NCBI RefSeq assembly: GCF_001766835.1
Contig: NZ_LKEU01000033.1
Span: 214,575 to 278,574 of the forward strand
DNA: 64,000 bases
Direction of reading: 5' to 3'
Source: Acetobacterium wieringae
GTDB lineage: Bacteria > Bacillota > Clostridia > Eubacteriales > Eubacteriaceae
In this document: piece by piece, positions 1-8,682 of the stretch
How positions within the stretch are numbered: position 1 is the stretch's first letter
Layout: every line of letters begins with the position of its first letter
Program-made: the position numbers and the translations under genes
The notes under the pieces: generated by a model
Database searches by the model: none
Seen by the model: only the letters and a program-made list of their open reading frames with translations
Told to the model about the DNA's origin: nothing

Positions 1-1090
1 TGACCAGCACCGCCTGGGGATAAAGCCCGGTGGCCCAACGCAGCCCGATTGACGAAGACACCACATTGGTGATCACCGGCGAAATTAACAATGCGGCGCC
101 TAGCCCCACCATAAAGCCAACAGCAGTCATCAACAGATATTCCACCAAAATCGAGTTGAGAATCTGCCGGGTTGTATAGCCCATGGCTTCCAAAGTGCCG
201 ATATTTTTAATGTTGTTTTCAATGTGAGTGGTGGTGGAAAACTTGATGACGATGGCGGCAATCGCCAGAATAATAATCGAGAAGGATACCAGCACCGCCA
301 TAATGATGTTGATAAAAATGGACACTCCCGTTTTTGTTGTTCCGTAACAAATAGAAACGTAACTGCCCGTCCCTTCTGGTAATCTGTTTTTTGTTTCTTT
401 GACATATTCCGATTCAAAGGCTTCGGTGTTATTGATGTCAGTTGTCATTACTGCGAAGTAGCTGCATTTTGAGCCAAACTGAGGCTGCGCCAAAAACTCC
501 TGCAACTGCTGATCACCTACATATAATTTATACATACTGACATTGGAAGGACTGGCAAACATCAGATCTTCATAGAAACCGGCGATCTCAAGCTCAGTAC
601 TGACTTCATCCACCGTCATTTTCAGGGTATCCCCGGTTTGATAACCGTTGGCTGCTTTTAAAACATAAGGCGCAATGACCCCATTTTTCGGCATATTCTC
701 GACCGGATCGATAATCTTCACCTGGGATATCTTCCGCTCGGTATCGAGATTTAGAAAAACCGCCGGAATACTGTTGGCCTCTTCCCCCGTGTTGATATTT
801 TGAAATGAGGACGATATCGACATCATCCCCTCTTCCCTTTCACTGTAGGAATAAGACGGAATGGACTGATAAATTTCCTGAATTTCCTGATCATGAACAC
901 CATCTGTAATAAAAATCTGGTGGGCACCATTGATTTTGGCATTTTTCTGATCGATAAAGCGATCTATATTGGCCAGCACCGATATTCCCACATAGAGAAA
1001 AATAGTAGCAATGGCAATCAAAATGATTAGGGTGGCTGTGGCCACCTTGGCCTTTTTGATATTATTGGTTGCAATCATCAGAACGCTCAT
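1..1090 (-). CDS. ABC transporter permease, FtsX/MacB-like (3' end outside window)
   Basis: Membrane subunit of an ABC transporter, read from an ATG at 1090 without a stop to the window edge, so it is C-terminally incomplete. It begins MSVLMIATNNIKKAKVATAT and has a first membrane segment (about residues 18-38), a long extracytoplasmic region of about 220 residues, then two further hydrophobic segments near the window edge (one containing SFSIIILAIAAIVIKFS). A short cytoplasmic start, one helix, a big outside domain and a helix bundle is the FtsX/MacB-type permease plan. Its start lies one base after the stop of the ATPase gene, so translation is probably coupled. With the upstream sensor kinase and regulator this suggests sensing and removal of a peptide-like or envelope-active compound; the substrate cannot be told. 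Confidence 0.8.
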   Translation of the reverse strand, partial: MSVLMIATNNIKKAKVATATLIILIAIATIFLYVGISVLANIDRFIDQKNAKINGAHQIFITDGVHDQEIQEIYQSIPSYSYSEREEGMMSISSSFQNINTGEEANSIPAVFLNLDTERKISQVKIIDPVENMPKNGVIAPYVLKAANGYQTGDTLKMTVDEVSTELEIAGFYEDLMFASPSNVSMYKLYVGDQQLQEFLAQPQFGSKCSYFAVMTTDINNTEAFESEYVKETKNRLPEGTGSYVSICYGTTKTGVSIFINIIMAVLVSFSIIILAIAAIVIKFSTTTHIENNIKNIGTLEAMGYTTRQILNSILVEYLLMTAVGFMVGLGAALLISPVITNVVSSSIGLRWATGLYPQAVLV

Positions 1091-1091
1091 C

Positions 1092-1850
1092 TTACCAGCC
1101 CATCCTTTCCAGAAATTCCCGGAGGATTAGATGGCGATCCGGATCATCCTTGCAATAGGTTCCCAGACTCAGCTCGTCGATGATGACCCCATCTTTTAAA
1201 TACAGAATGCGGTTGGCCCGGCGGGCCGTTTTGATATCATGGGTCACCATGATAATGCTTTGACCGGCGGCATTCACCTCAGTCATCACATCCAGTACGT
1301 TGATGGCATTGGTCGAATTGAGCGCTCCGGTGGGTTCATCGGCAAAGACGATTTCCGGGGCATTGATCAGCGCCCGGACAATCGCCACCCGCTGGGCTTC
1401 GCCGCCGGAAAGCTGAGAGGGATATTTTTGATAGCTGACATCACTTAACCCCACCTGCTGGAGGAGTTCCTTAGCCCGGGCGGCGACGGCCTTTCTGTTG
1501 CGACTGACCAGCAAGCCCGAAATCATAATATTATCGAGCACCGTCATCGTATCATTGAGATAGATCTGCTGAAACACAAAGCCGCAATGCTTTCGGCGAA
1601 ATACCGCCAGCTGATCATTGGAATAGTTGGAAATCACTTCGCCCCTAAAATCGATAGTTCCCAGGGTCGGCTTGTCCATCCCCGACAGGGCATAAAGCAG
1701 GGTCGATTTTCCCGAACCCGAGCTCCCCATGATGACAGTAAAGTCACCGGCTTTGATTTCAATGTTGAGGTTCTTTAAAACGTGCTGCATGATGCTGCCG
1801 TTTGAATAGGTTTTACTGAGCATTTCTGCTTTTAAAATGGTGTTTGACAT
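1092..1850 (-). CDS. ABC transporter ATP-binding protein, LolD/MacB family
   Basis: ATPase of the MacB/LolD type that powers the FtsX-like permease encoded directly after it. Visible motifs are Walker A GSSGSGKST, the Q-loop region VFQQIYLN, signature LSGGEAQRV, Walker B VFADEPTGAL and the switch histidine in IIMVTHD. The start MSNTILKAEML at 1850 is chosen because GGGAGG sits 6 bases upstream; an upstream in-frame start would add 24 residues with no homology character. About 252 residues, normal for the family. It follows the sensor kinase gene by about 155 bases on the same strand, so the four genes probably form a regulator-kinase-ATPase-permease operon. Confidence 0.9.
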   Translation of the reverse strand: MSNTILKAEMLSKTYSNGSIMQHVLKNLNIEIKAGDFTVIMGSSGSGKSTLLYALSGMDKPTLGTIDFRGEVISNYSNDQLAVFRRKHCGFVFQQIYLNDTMTVLDNIMISGLLVSRNRKAVAARAKELLQQVGLSDVSYQKYPSQLSGGEAQRVAIVRALINAPEIVFADEPTGALNSTNAINVLDVMTEVNAAGQSIIMVTHDIKTARRANRILYLKDGVIIDELSLGTYCKDDPDRHLILREFLERMGW

Positions 1851-2006
1851 ATCTTCCTCCCGATTGATTGATTGGATCTTTATCCCAAAGATAAAAGACC
1901 ATGGTCGGCTTTTGCTTTCCATGGCCTAATTATATTTCATATGTTCTTAATCGGTCTTTTGCCAACTCTTATTAAATCCTTATCTATTTCTTAACTGGGA
2001 AGATTC

Positions 2007-3314
2007 TTACACCACCCTGATGTCCAGTTCCACCGTGAAGCCCTCCTCATTATAGCAGCGGATGCTACCACCCATGGCGGCCATAAACTGCCTGGCCAGA
2101 TAGAGGCCCAGCCCGGATCCCGGGGTATTTTGGATCATTTCCCCGGAACCCCGGAAGAACTTTTCACATACCAGTGGACATTCATCGGGATCGACCCCTG
2201 CCCCATAATCTTTGATCGTAACAGTTAGCTTTTTATTCGTTTTATCCAGATCAAACCAGATATCGATATCGGTATTGGCATACTTATAGGAGTTGCTGAG
2301 GACATTGTCAATCACCTGACCCAGCCGCAGCGGATCGCAAAAAATCAGGCACGGTATCAGTTCATTTTTAAACTGGATTTTTCCAAAATTATCCATTTCC
2401 TTAAACATCGAAACGATCACCGTACTGGGTTGCTCACTGACATTGACCTTTAGCATTTCCAGTTCTTCCAGGGTGGCGTGGAAGAGATTGCTGATCAGGG
2501 CATCAATGATATCTGCTTTGGCATCGATCACAGTAATTTTTTCGATACTCTCGCTGATCGTTGTTGCCGTTGATCCCGATAAATCCCCTGCTGGCAATTG
2601 AGTCAGCTTGATCTCGAGCAGTTCGCAGATCGCTTTAATGGTGGCCACCGGGGTTTTAATATCGTGTGACAGTTCCGCCACCAGCTCTTTCTTGCTGATA
2701 TTGGCCTGATATTCGCCCTGCCGGGCCTTTCTCAGCTCTTCCCGCATCAGATCAAAACTTTCAGTGAAAGCGCCAAAGTAATTGCCCCGGTCCATCGGCA
2801 GCCGAAACTCCAGATCACCGTCGGCAATTTTTTTAGCAAACGCTTTCATCACCCCAAAGGGCTTAAGAATTGACGTATGTACCTTCCCCAAAAGCAAATA
2901 AACCATCAGCAGCACCAACCCGAAGGTAAGGGTAATCAGTACGATCAGATTTCTTTTTAAAGCCGTTTCTTCGTTGCCATCGGTCAAAAAGATGATCTTG
3001 CCCAGCATTTCTTGCTGGCCATCTGCTGCAGTTTTGGTCAAATCGATGATCGTCTGATGATTCTTAATAGCGTCAAATAAGACAGCCTGATAGGTTTCTT
3101 CCGTCACCAGGGCGATCTGGTAGGCCAGTTCCCCCTTTGTACCGGATTTTTTTGTATCGCCAGCGTGCCAGTCCTGCTCAATGGTTTTAGTGACCTGGTT
3201 AATCTCGGTAATATCCACTTGATTGATCTGGCTGGTATTGATGGTGGTGATTGCAGCCAGATAAGCGCCAACTATTATCACCGTAAACAGAATCACCATA
3301 TTTCTTATTTTCAT
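2007..3314 (-). CDS. Sensor histidine kinase
   Basis: Membrane-bound histidine kinase of 435 residues. A first membrane helix (about 8-27) and a second (about 124-145) enclose a roughly 95-residue outside sensor region with no recognised fold. A HAMP linker follows, then the phosphoacceptor helix with ELSHDIKTP and an HATPase domain with NVLSNSYKYA (N box), DYGAGVD (G1) and GSGLGLYLAR (G2). It pairs with the OmpR-type regulator encoded upstream and precedes an ABC transporter operon. Unlike BceS-type kinases it has a real extracytoplasmic loop, so it could sense its signal directly. Confidence 0.9.
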   Translation of the reverse strand: MKIRNMVILFTVIIVGAYLAAITTINTSQINQVDITEINQVTKTIEQDWHAGDTKKSGTKGELAYQIALVTEETYQAVLFDAIKNHQTIIDLTKTAADGQQEMLGKIIFLTDGNEETALKRNLIVLITLTFGLVLLMVYLLLGKVHTSILKPFGVMKAFAKKIADGDLEFRLPMDRGNYFGAFTESFDLMREELRKARQGEYQANISKKELVAELSHDIKTPVATIKAICELLEIKLTQLPAGDLSGSTATTISESIEKITVIDAKADIIDALISNLFHATLEELEMLKVNVSEQPSTVIVSMFKEMDNFGKIQFKNELIPCLIFCDPLRLGQVIDNVLSNSYKYANTDIDIWFDLDKTNKKLTVTIKDYGAGVDPDECPLVCEKFFRGSGEMIQNTPGSGLGLYLARQFMAAMGGSIRCYNEEGFTVELDIRVV

Positions 3315-3363
3315 ACATTTCCTCGACTGAATATTCTCTTTTATGTAAAAAGCGCAACCAGTG

Positions 3364-4086
3364 CTATTGGTTTTCCTGAGTCTCGAACATATATCCGATC
3401 CCCCAGATAGTTTTAATCAACTGCGGCTGGTTGGGATTTTCTTCAATTTTCTCGCGAATTTTGCGGATATGGACATTCAGGGTACCGTCACTGAAAAATG
3501 CATCCCCCCAAATTTTGGCAAACAACTCATCTTTGGCGATCACCCGGTTTTTATTTTCATAAAGGTATAAAAACAGCTTGAATTCCTTGGTTTTAAAACC
3601 GACATCTTCTTCATTGCGATAGACCTTCATGGCGTCCTTATCAATTCTCAGGTTGCCGCAACGATCCGGCCCGTCTGATTGCAAGCTGAACTCATCACTG
3701 CTCCAGTTTTTTTGCCCCACCCCATCATAGCGTTTGATGATGACCTTTACCTTGGCCAGCAAAACGCTCAGAGAATAAGGCTTTTTGATATAGTCATCCC
3801 CACCGATATTCAGGGCAATCAGAACGTCATCATCACTCTGTCGGGCGCTGATAAAAAGAATTGGCACGTCGGTATTTTTTCGAAGTGCTTTGCACAATTC
3901 AAAACCGCTGTCATTTCCCAGATTGATATCCAGCAAAATCAGTTTAACCTGATTATTTTCCATAAACATAACGCAATCATCAGAATTCGTTACAACAGCA
4001 CAGCTCAGGCCAAACATTTCAAAATATTCACAGGTTGCTTTCGCCAGTTCCACTTCATCATCGACAATTAAACAATCCCAGTTCAC
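3364..4086 (-). CDS. OmpR-family response regulator
   Basis: DNA-binding response regulator. The N-terminal receiver has the acidic pair in LIVDDE, the phosphoacceptor Asp in LILLDINLG, the conserved Ser/Thr position in PILFISA and Lys in YIKKPYS. The C-terminal winged helix ends in HIRKIREKIEENP and IKTIWGIGYMFE. I take the GTG at 4086, giving an initiator followed by NWDCLIVDDE, because GGGAG lies 5 bases before it; an ATG at 4098 would be 4 residues longer but has its purine run touching the start codon. It heads the kinase-ABC transporter operon and likely controls it. Confidence 0.88.
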   Translation of the reverse strand: MNWDCLIVDDEVELAKATCEYFEMFGLSCAVVTNSDDCVMFMENNQVKLILLDINLGNDSGFELCKALRKNTDVPILFISARQSDDDVLIALNIGGDDYIKKPYSLSVLLAKVKVIIKRYDGVGQKNWSSDEFSLQSDGPDRCGNLRIDKDAMKVYRNEEDVGFKTKEFKLFLYLYENKNRVIAKDELFAKIWGDAFFSDGTLNVHIRKIREKIEENPNQPQLIKTIWGIGYMFETQENQ

Positions 4087-4098
4087 ACGTACTCCCAT

Positions 4099-5618
4099 CC
4101 TCTCGACTGAGTCGAGAAAGTCATTCGCTTTGATTATCCGATCATTCTAAATAAATCATACCATTGTTCCGTTATAATTGCATCCCTATCAGCTTTCTTT
4201 AGAATTGAATTCTGCTAATGAAACACTGCTTTTTTCCAAAAAATTTTTTTCGAACGGCATTGCTCCACAACATTAAATGCATTTAATATTATTCTCTGGA
4301 TCTTTCTAATCTGAATAAACCCGATATTTAACAATTTGATTTTTACGATTATTCAGGGAAATCTTATTCCCAGTACGTGTGATTTCATTCAAAAATACCC
4401 GAATTTTTATGTATTTTTCGACTTTACTTAAATTTTCTTAAGTTATATTGCTTAAAAAGCGACATAATATCAGGGTATTTGTTGAAACTTTCCGCATTTA
4501 TTGGAGGCAGTGATTACTAAATTTTACACCATCATTCATAATTATGATTACCTATCGAGAATTTTTTTATCTCCAACAATAATTTGTTTGTTAATTGTCA
4601 GACAAAAGAAACTTAACAAAATATCAAAATTTAAACATTGTTAATTATTTATTTAACGATGTTATCGTTCGCCTTTTTAACTTTTGAATTATAAACTCGA
4701 TGTCCGTAACTGTCAAATTTTTTATCAGAAATAACATCGCCGTCACCCCAAAACCATTGAAATTTTACCCCATCAGGATTTTTTTGTACTTTGGCTTAAA
4801 ATTAACAATCTCACAGCAACAAAATGACAATAACATTTCATTCAAAGTAATACAATATAAAACGTAACTATAAATAACTATATCGAATGTAGCATGAATT
4901 TGCAATTAAAATTAAAGCACTTTTTTTGTCAAATGTTTAACAAGGAATTATTTGGATTACTTAAATTCATCGATAACGATATTTTTCGCCAAAATATTGT
5001 TTGTTATGTAACAAACAGCTTTTTATTTCCTGATCATTATCTGACAAATGGCTTTAAAATACTATTTCAACCTTTAATAATTATGGGTGTCGCTCTCTTT
5101 TCTCAGGTGAAATCTATTCCGACTATTTAATTTAATTTTCGACCATCTTGTTTTGTGTCCGTTCGTCATCCTCCACTTTGAAGAATTTGGGATTCAAAAA
5201 TGGGAAGTTTAAAAAATTTTATTAGTCCGTGTAAAAAAATTAAATTATCATTTGCAGTTCTTCGAAATCTGGAAAAATTTTCCTCTAAATTCTGGAATTC
5301 TAAAATTAGGAAAAAAAACGAGTAAAATAACTCATTGCACTTTATTTCATTAATATCGATTTTAAAGCTTTTCTGTTTTCGTGTCTATAGCTCTTGTAAG
5401 CGCCTCGCCGATTTGAGATTCTAGCTGATCACGAAAATCACCAATCTCCAAAAATGATCGTACTCAATCTTATTTTGGCATATTTTTATTTAAAAACCCA
5501 TATTTACGACCATTTTTTGAGCAATTCTAAAATCTTTCTGACGCAAAAAAGTCCTCGTATTATTTTCTTATTTTCGTACATATTATATTTTTACGATATT
5601 TTCCGTGTTATTCTTTGC
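4099..5618. other. AT-rich region without a convincing gene
   Basis: About 1.5 kb of very AT-rich sequence separates the two-component/ABC operon from the formate dehydrogenase promoter. It holds many A and T runs. Two open frames (4894-5130 and 5454-5651 on the plus strand) have no plausible ribosome binding site and code for Phe/Ile/Asn/Lys-rich strings expected from base composition. I see no tRNA, clear riboswitch or insertion sequence end. The 5' part must contain the promoter of the minus-strand operon. Confidence 0.6.
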
Positions 5619-5647
5619 TTGACAAAGAATATGTACCCATGTATAAT
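5619..5647 (+). promoter_or_regulatory. Sigma-A promoter of the formate dehydrogenase operon
   Basis: Perfect consensus promoter: TTGACA at 5619-5624, 17-base spacer, TATAAT at 5642-5647. Predicted transcription start is near 5654, just before the riboswitch-like leader. A perfect promoter fits constitutive high initiation with control left to the leader RNA. Confidence 0.85.
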
Positions 5648-5659
5648 GTGACCAAATAT

Positions 5660-5790
5660 TGAATTTACTCCAAATCAATGGAGTCTAAGGGTTTGCGTTG
5701 TTTTGCGATCTATGAACCATTGATCCGTAGGGTATTACTGGAAACGGTAATGCCTCCCATTGTGGAAAGGAGAAACTATAAAATAAAAGG
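5660..5790 (+). promoter_or_regulatory. Molybdenum/tungsten cofactor (Moco/Tuco-type) riboswitch
   Basis: Structured leader between the promoter and the formate dehydrogenase genes. Visible helices: CTCC (5668-5671) with GGAG (5769-5772) closing the domain; ATCAATGG (5674-5681) with CCATTGAT (5717-5724); and a 10-bp stem 5731-5740/5745-5754 capped by a GAAA tetraloop. A following segment GCCTCCC...GGAAAGGAG resembles the conserved core I remember for the Moco RNA motif. The class is known upstream of molybdenum cofactor and molybdoenzyme genes, and the downstream operon is exactly that. Assignment is from pattern memory plus context, not from a covariance-model search. Whether it is the Moco or tungsten (Tuco) variant is not decided here. 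Confidence 0.75.
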
Positions 5791-5878
5791 GCAAAATATT
5801 TGTATTCTGTAACTCCTAATATTTGTATTTTGCTGTTTTATTTGGATTGCCCGGCATGCAATCCTTTACATTAGTTTT

Positions 5879-5914
5879 AAACTCTAATCTCCACAGATTA
5901 GAGTTTATTTTTTT
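5879..5914 (+). terminator. Intrinsic terminator in the formate dehydrogenase leader
   Basis: Twelve-base-pair stem AAACTCTAATCT / AGATTAGAGTTT with a CCAC loop, followed by ATTTTTTT. It lies between the riboswitch-like aptamer and the first gene, so it is the likely expression platform: ligand-dependent termination. An additional hairpin GGATTGC/GCAATCC (about 5842-5863) and the TAGTTTTAAACT segment could form the alternative structure. Confidence 0.8.
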
Positions 5915-5960
5915 GAATTTTTATAATTCATTAAACAAAAAACTTTAAGGAGGCGGTTTT

Positions 5961-6470
5961 ATGAACGCAAATGCACGTGGTTGCATGGAAAAAGATGAAC
6001 GAACTCATTTAGTTACCGACATCGTTGCCAAGCACAAGAATTCAAAGGGAGCACTAATCCCGATCTTACATGAGGTCCAGGAACTATATGGCTATTTACC
6101 AGTAGAAGCCCAGGAAACCATTGCCAAAGAAATGAATGTCCCTATTTCAGAGGTGTTTGGGGTAATTTCATTTTATTCATTCTTTTCTTTGAATCCAAAG
6201 GGCAAGCACAAGATTTCCATCTGTATGGGAACAGCCTGTTACGTCAAAGGTTCTGGTCCGATTTTGGACAAGTTAAAAGAAACTCTGGCAATTGGGGTCG
6301 GTGAAACAACCGAGGATGGTGAATTTACCCTTGAAGACTGTCGCTGTTTGGGAGCCTGTGGCTTAGCACCAGTTTTGACCATTAATGGAAAAGTTTTTGG
6401 TCGTCTGACTAAAGACGATATCCCCGAAATTATTGAAGGCTGTAAAACTGAAGGAGGAAGTGTCCTATGA
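5961..6470 (+). CDS. NuoE-like [2Fe-2S] subunit of formate dehydrogenase (HylC type)
   Basis: Thioredoxin-fold [2Fe-2S] protein of 169 residues, homologous to NuoE/HydC/HylC. N-terminal helical bundle (about 15-80) then the ferredoxin fold; cluster ligands C88 and C93 (CMGTAC) and C129 and C133 (CLGAC) are all present. It passes electrons between the NuoF-like flavoprotein and the rest of the complex. Start chosen for AAGGAGG 8 bases upstream. It opens a four-gene set (NuoE-like, ferredoxin, NuoF-like, formate dehydrogenase) and overlaps the next gene by 4 bases. Expected in the cytoplasm. Could in isolation belong to a bifurcating hydrogenase, but the catalytic subunit here is a formate dehydrogenase. 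Confidence 0.9.
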   Translation: MNANARGCMEKDERTHLVTDIVAKHKNSKGALIPILHEVQELYGYLPVEAQETIAKEMNVPISEVFGVISFYSFFSLNPKGKHKISICMGTACYVKGSGPILDKLKETLAIGVGETTEDGEFTLEDCRCLGACGLAPVLTINGKVFGRLTKDDIPEIIEGCKTEGGSVL

Positions 6471-6832
6471 AAACCATTGCCGAACTAGAGGCCATCAGAG
6501 AAAAAACGTTAAAAGAAGTGGGCATGCGTACTGACAACGATTCGATCCGAGTGGTTGTGGGTATGGCGACCTGTGGGATTGCCGCTGGCGCGCGTCCAGT
6601 CATGCAAGCTTTTCTAACCGAAACCCAAAAGCGAGATATTCATAATGTGACCGTCACTGCTACCGGTTGTATCGGTGTTTGCAGTTTAGAACCGATCGTT
6701 GATATCATCGATAAAGAAGGTCATAAGGTTACCTACGTAAATATGACACCAGAAAAGGTTGCCAAAGTTGTTTTGGAGCATCTGGCCAATGGCAAGGTTT
6801 GCTCGGAATACACCCTAAAAGAAAATCAATAA
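6467..6832 (+). CDS. Thioredoxin-like (2Fe-2S) ferredoxin
   Basis: Small electron carrier of 121 residues of the (2Fe-2S) ferredoxin family found between NuoE- and NuoF-like genes in bifurcating hydrogenase and formate dehydrogenase clusters. Features: VVVGMATCGIAAGA near residue 31-44 and TGCIGVC at 67-72, giving C36, C68 and C72. The fourth Cys of classical thioredoxin-like ferredoxins is not in the usual place; C112 is the only other one. The start ATG overlaps the preceding stop (ATGA), indicating translational coupling. Probably a stable subunit of the complex rather than a free ferredoxin. Confidence 0.85.
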   Translation: MKTIAELEAIREKTLKEVGMRTDNDSIRVVVGMATCGIAAGARPVMQAFLTETQKRDIHNVTVTATGCIGVCSLEPIVDIIDKEGHKVTYVNMTPEKVAKVVLEHLANGKVCSEYTLKENQ

Positions 6833-6859
6833 TATAAATTTTACGAGGAGGAAAACTAC

Positions 6860-8656
6860 ATGCAATTGTTTCGTTCCCATGTTTTAGTTTGTGGTGGTAC
6901 AGGTTGTACCTCTTCAAATTCTGAAGCAATAATGACTGAATTAAATGAAAAGCTGGTTAAAAATCAACTTGATGCTGAAGTGAAGGTTGTTCAAACCGGC
7001 TGCTTTGGGCTGTGTGAAGAAGGCCCAATTATGGTTATTTACCCGGAAGGTACGATGTACTGCCGGGTGGATGTGAAAGATGTCCCTGAAATCGTCGAAG
7101 AACATCTTTTAAAAGGCCGTCTGGTGACCCGCTTGCTGGAAGCCAGCAGCCAGGTTCAGGAAGACGAACAAGATATTGAAAAATCCAGTTTCTTCAAAAA
7201 ACAATTACGGGTTGCCCTGAGAAATTGCGGCCGGATTAATCCTGAAGAAATTGATGAATACATTGCCTTTGATGGTTATAAGGCGCTGACCAAAGCCCTG
7301 ACTGAAATGTCTCCTGGCGAGGTTATCCAGACCATCAAAGATTCTGGTCTGCGAGGCCGCGGCGGCGGCGGATTCCCCACCGGTACTAAATGGGATTTTG
7401 CAGCCCAGCAGATTAACGATGAAAAATACGTCTGCTGTAACGCCGATGAAGGCGATCCCGGGGCTTTTATGGATAGAAGTGTTTTAGAGGGCGATCCCCA
7501 CTCAGTTATTGAAGCGATGACCATCGCTGGCTACGCCATCGGTGCCACTCATGGTTTTGTCTATGTCCGGGCCGAATATCCGATTGCGGTTCATCGTCTG
7601 CAAATTGCCATTGATCAGGCCCGTGAATATGGCTTATTAGGCGATAATATTTTAGATACCGGTTTTAAATTTGATCTGGAAATCCGCTTGGGTGCTGGCG
7701 CATTCGTCTGTGGCGAAGAAACCGCCCTGATGACTTCCATTGAAGGCAAACGTGGCGAGCCACGGGTTCGACCGCCATTCCCAGCGGTTAAAGGACTGTG
7801 GCAAAAGCCGACCATCCTGAACAATGTTGAAACATTTGCCAATATTCCGGTTATCTTATTAAAAGGTGCCGACTGGTTTGCCAGCATGGGTACTGAAAGA
7901 AGCAAGGGTACCAAGGTATTTGCCGTTGGTGGCAAAATCAATAACACTGGTTTAGTGGAAATCCCCATGGGCACCACCCTGCGGGAAGTTGTTTATGAAA
8001 TCGGCGGTGGTATCCCTGGCGGCAAGCAATTTAAAGCGGCGCAAACCGGTGGACCTTCTGGTGGATGTATTCCGGCCAGCCATATTGATACCCCCATCGA
8101 TTATGAATCGTTAATCGAATTGGGTGCGATGATGGGCTCCGGTGGGCTGATTGTTATGGATGAAGACACCTGTATGGTTGATATCGCCAAATTCTTCCTG
8201 GAATTTACTGTTGATGAATCCTGCGGAAAATGTACCCCCTGCCGCTTAGGAACCCGACGCATGAAAGATATTCTGGAAAAGATTACCAAGGGTAAAGGTG
8301 TCATGAGTGATATTGACGAACTGGAAACTCTGGCCCGGGATATCAAAGCATCTTCTTTGTGCGCCCTGGGGCAAACTGCTCCTAACCCGGTTTTAAGTAC
8401 CCTGCATTATTTCCGGGATGAGTATGAAGCCCATATCCGCGATAAAAAATGTCCGGCTGGCTCCTGTAAAGCGTTATTGGCTTATGAAATTATCGAAGAA
8501 AACTGTAAGAGCTGTGGACTTTGTGCGAAAAACTGTCCAGTTAATGCCATTAGCGGTAACAAAAAAGAAAAAATCCCCTTTGTCATTGACCCGACTGTGT
8601 GTGTCAAGTGTGGTGTCTGTTTCGAAAAATGCCCGTTTGAAGCGATCAAAAAATAA
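6860..8656 (+). CDS. NuoF-like NAD(P)H/FMN flavoprotein subunit (HylB type)
   Basis: Flavoprotein subunit of 598 residues that exchanges electrons with NAD(P)(H) and, in bifurcating enzymes, with ferredoxin. Domain order: N-terminal thioredoxin-like [2Fe-2S] domain (C11, C16, C48, C52); FMN/NADH-binding core with GLRGRGGGGFPTGTKW and GAGAFVCGEETAL; a [4Fe-4S] site C455/C458/C461 (CGKCTPC) plus C501 (SLCALG); and a C-terminal 2x[4Fe-4S] ferredoxin with CKSCGLCAKNCP and CVKCGVCFEKCP. This long form is typical of HydB/HylB rather than respiratory NuoF. AGGAGG precedes the start. The downstream formate dehydrogenase gene follows after 26 bases. Confidence 0.92.
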   Translation: MQLFRSHVLVCGGTGCTSSNSEAIMTELNEKLVKNQLDAEVKVVQTGCFGLCEEGPIMVIYPEGTMYCRVDVKDVPEIVEEHLLKGRLVTRLLEASSQVQEDEQDIEKSSFFKKQLRVALRNCGRINPEEIDEYIAFDGYKALTKALTEMSPGEVIQTIKDSGLRGRGGGGFPTGTKWDFAAQQINDEKYVCCNADEGDPGAFMDRSVLEGDPHSVIEAMTIAGYAIGATHGFVYVRAEYPIAVHRLQIAIDQAREYGLLGDNILDTGFKFDLEIRLGAGAFVCGEETALMTSIEGKRGEPRVRPPFPAVKGLWQKPTILNNVETFANIPVILLKGADWFASMGTERSKGTKVFAVGGKINNTGLVEIPMGTTLREVVYEIGGGIPGGKQFKAAQTGGPSGGCIPASHIDTPIDYESLIELGAMMGSGGLIVMDEDTCMVDIAKFFLEFTVDESCGKCTPCRLGTRRMKDILEKITKGKGVMSDIDELETLARDIKASSLCALGQTAPNPVLSTLHYFRDEYEAHIRDKKCPAGSCKALLAYEIIEENCKSCGLCAKNCPVNAISGNKKEKIPFVIDPTVCVKCGVCFEKCPFEAIKK

Positions 8657-8682
8657 TAACAATTGAATTAAGGAGGTTAGTA

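Noticed and set aside
4894..5130. 78-residue open frame in the AT-rich region
   Set aside because: No ribosome binding site; composition reflects AT-richness; no family resemblance.
5454..5651. 65-residue open frame just before the formate dehydrogenase operon
   Set aside because: It overlaps the promoter of the operon and consists of Phe/Ile/Leu/Tyr runs typical of AT-rich noise.
8418..8666. 82-residue frame overlapping the end of the NuoF-like gene
   Set aside because: Out-of-frame shadow of the ferredoxin domain codons.
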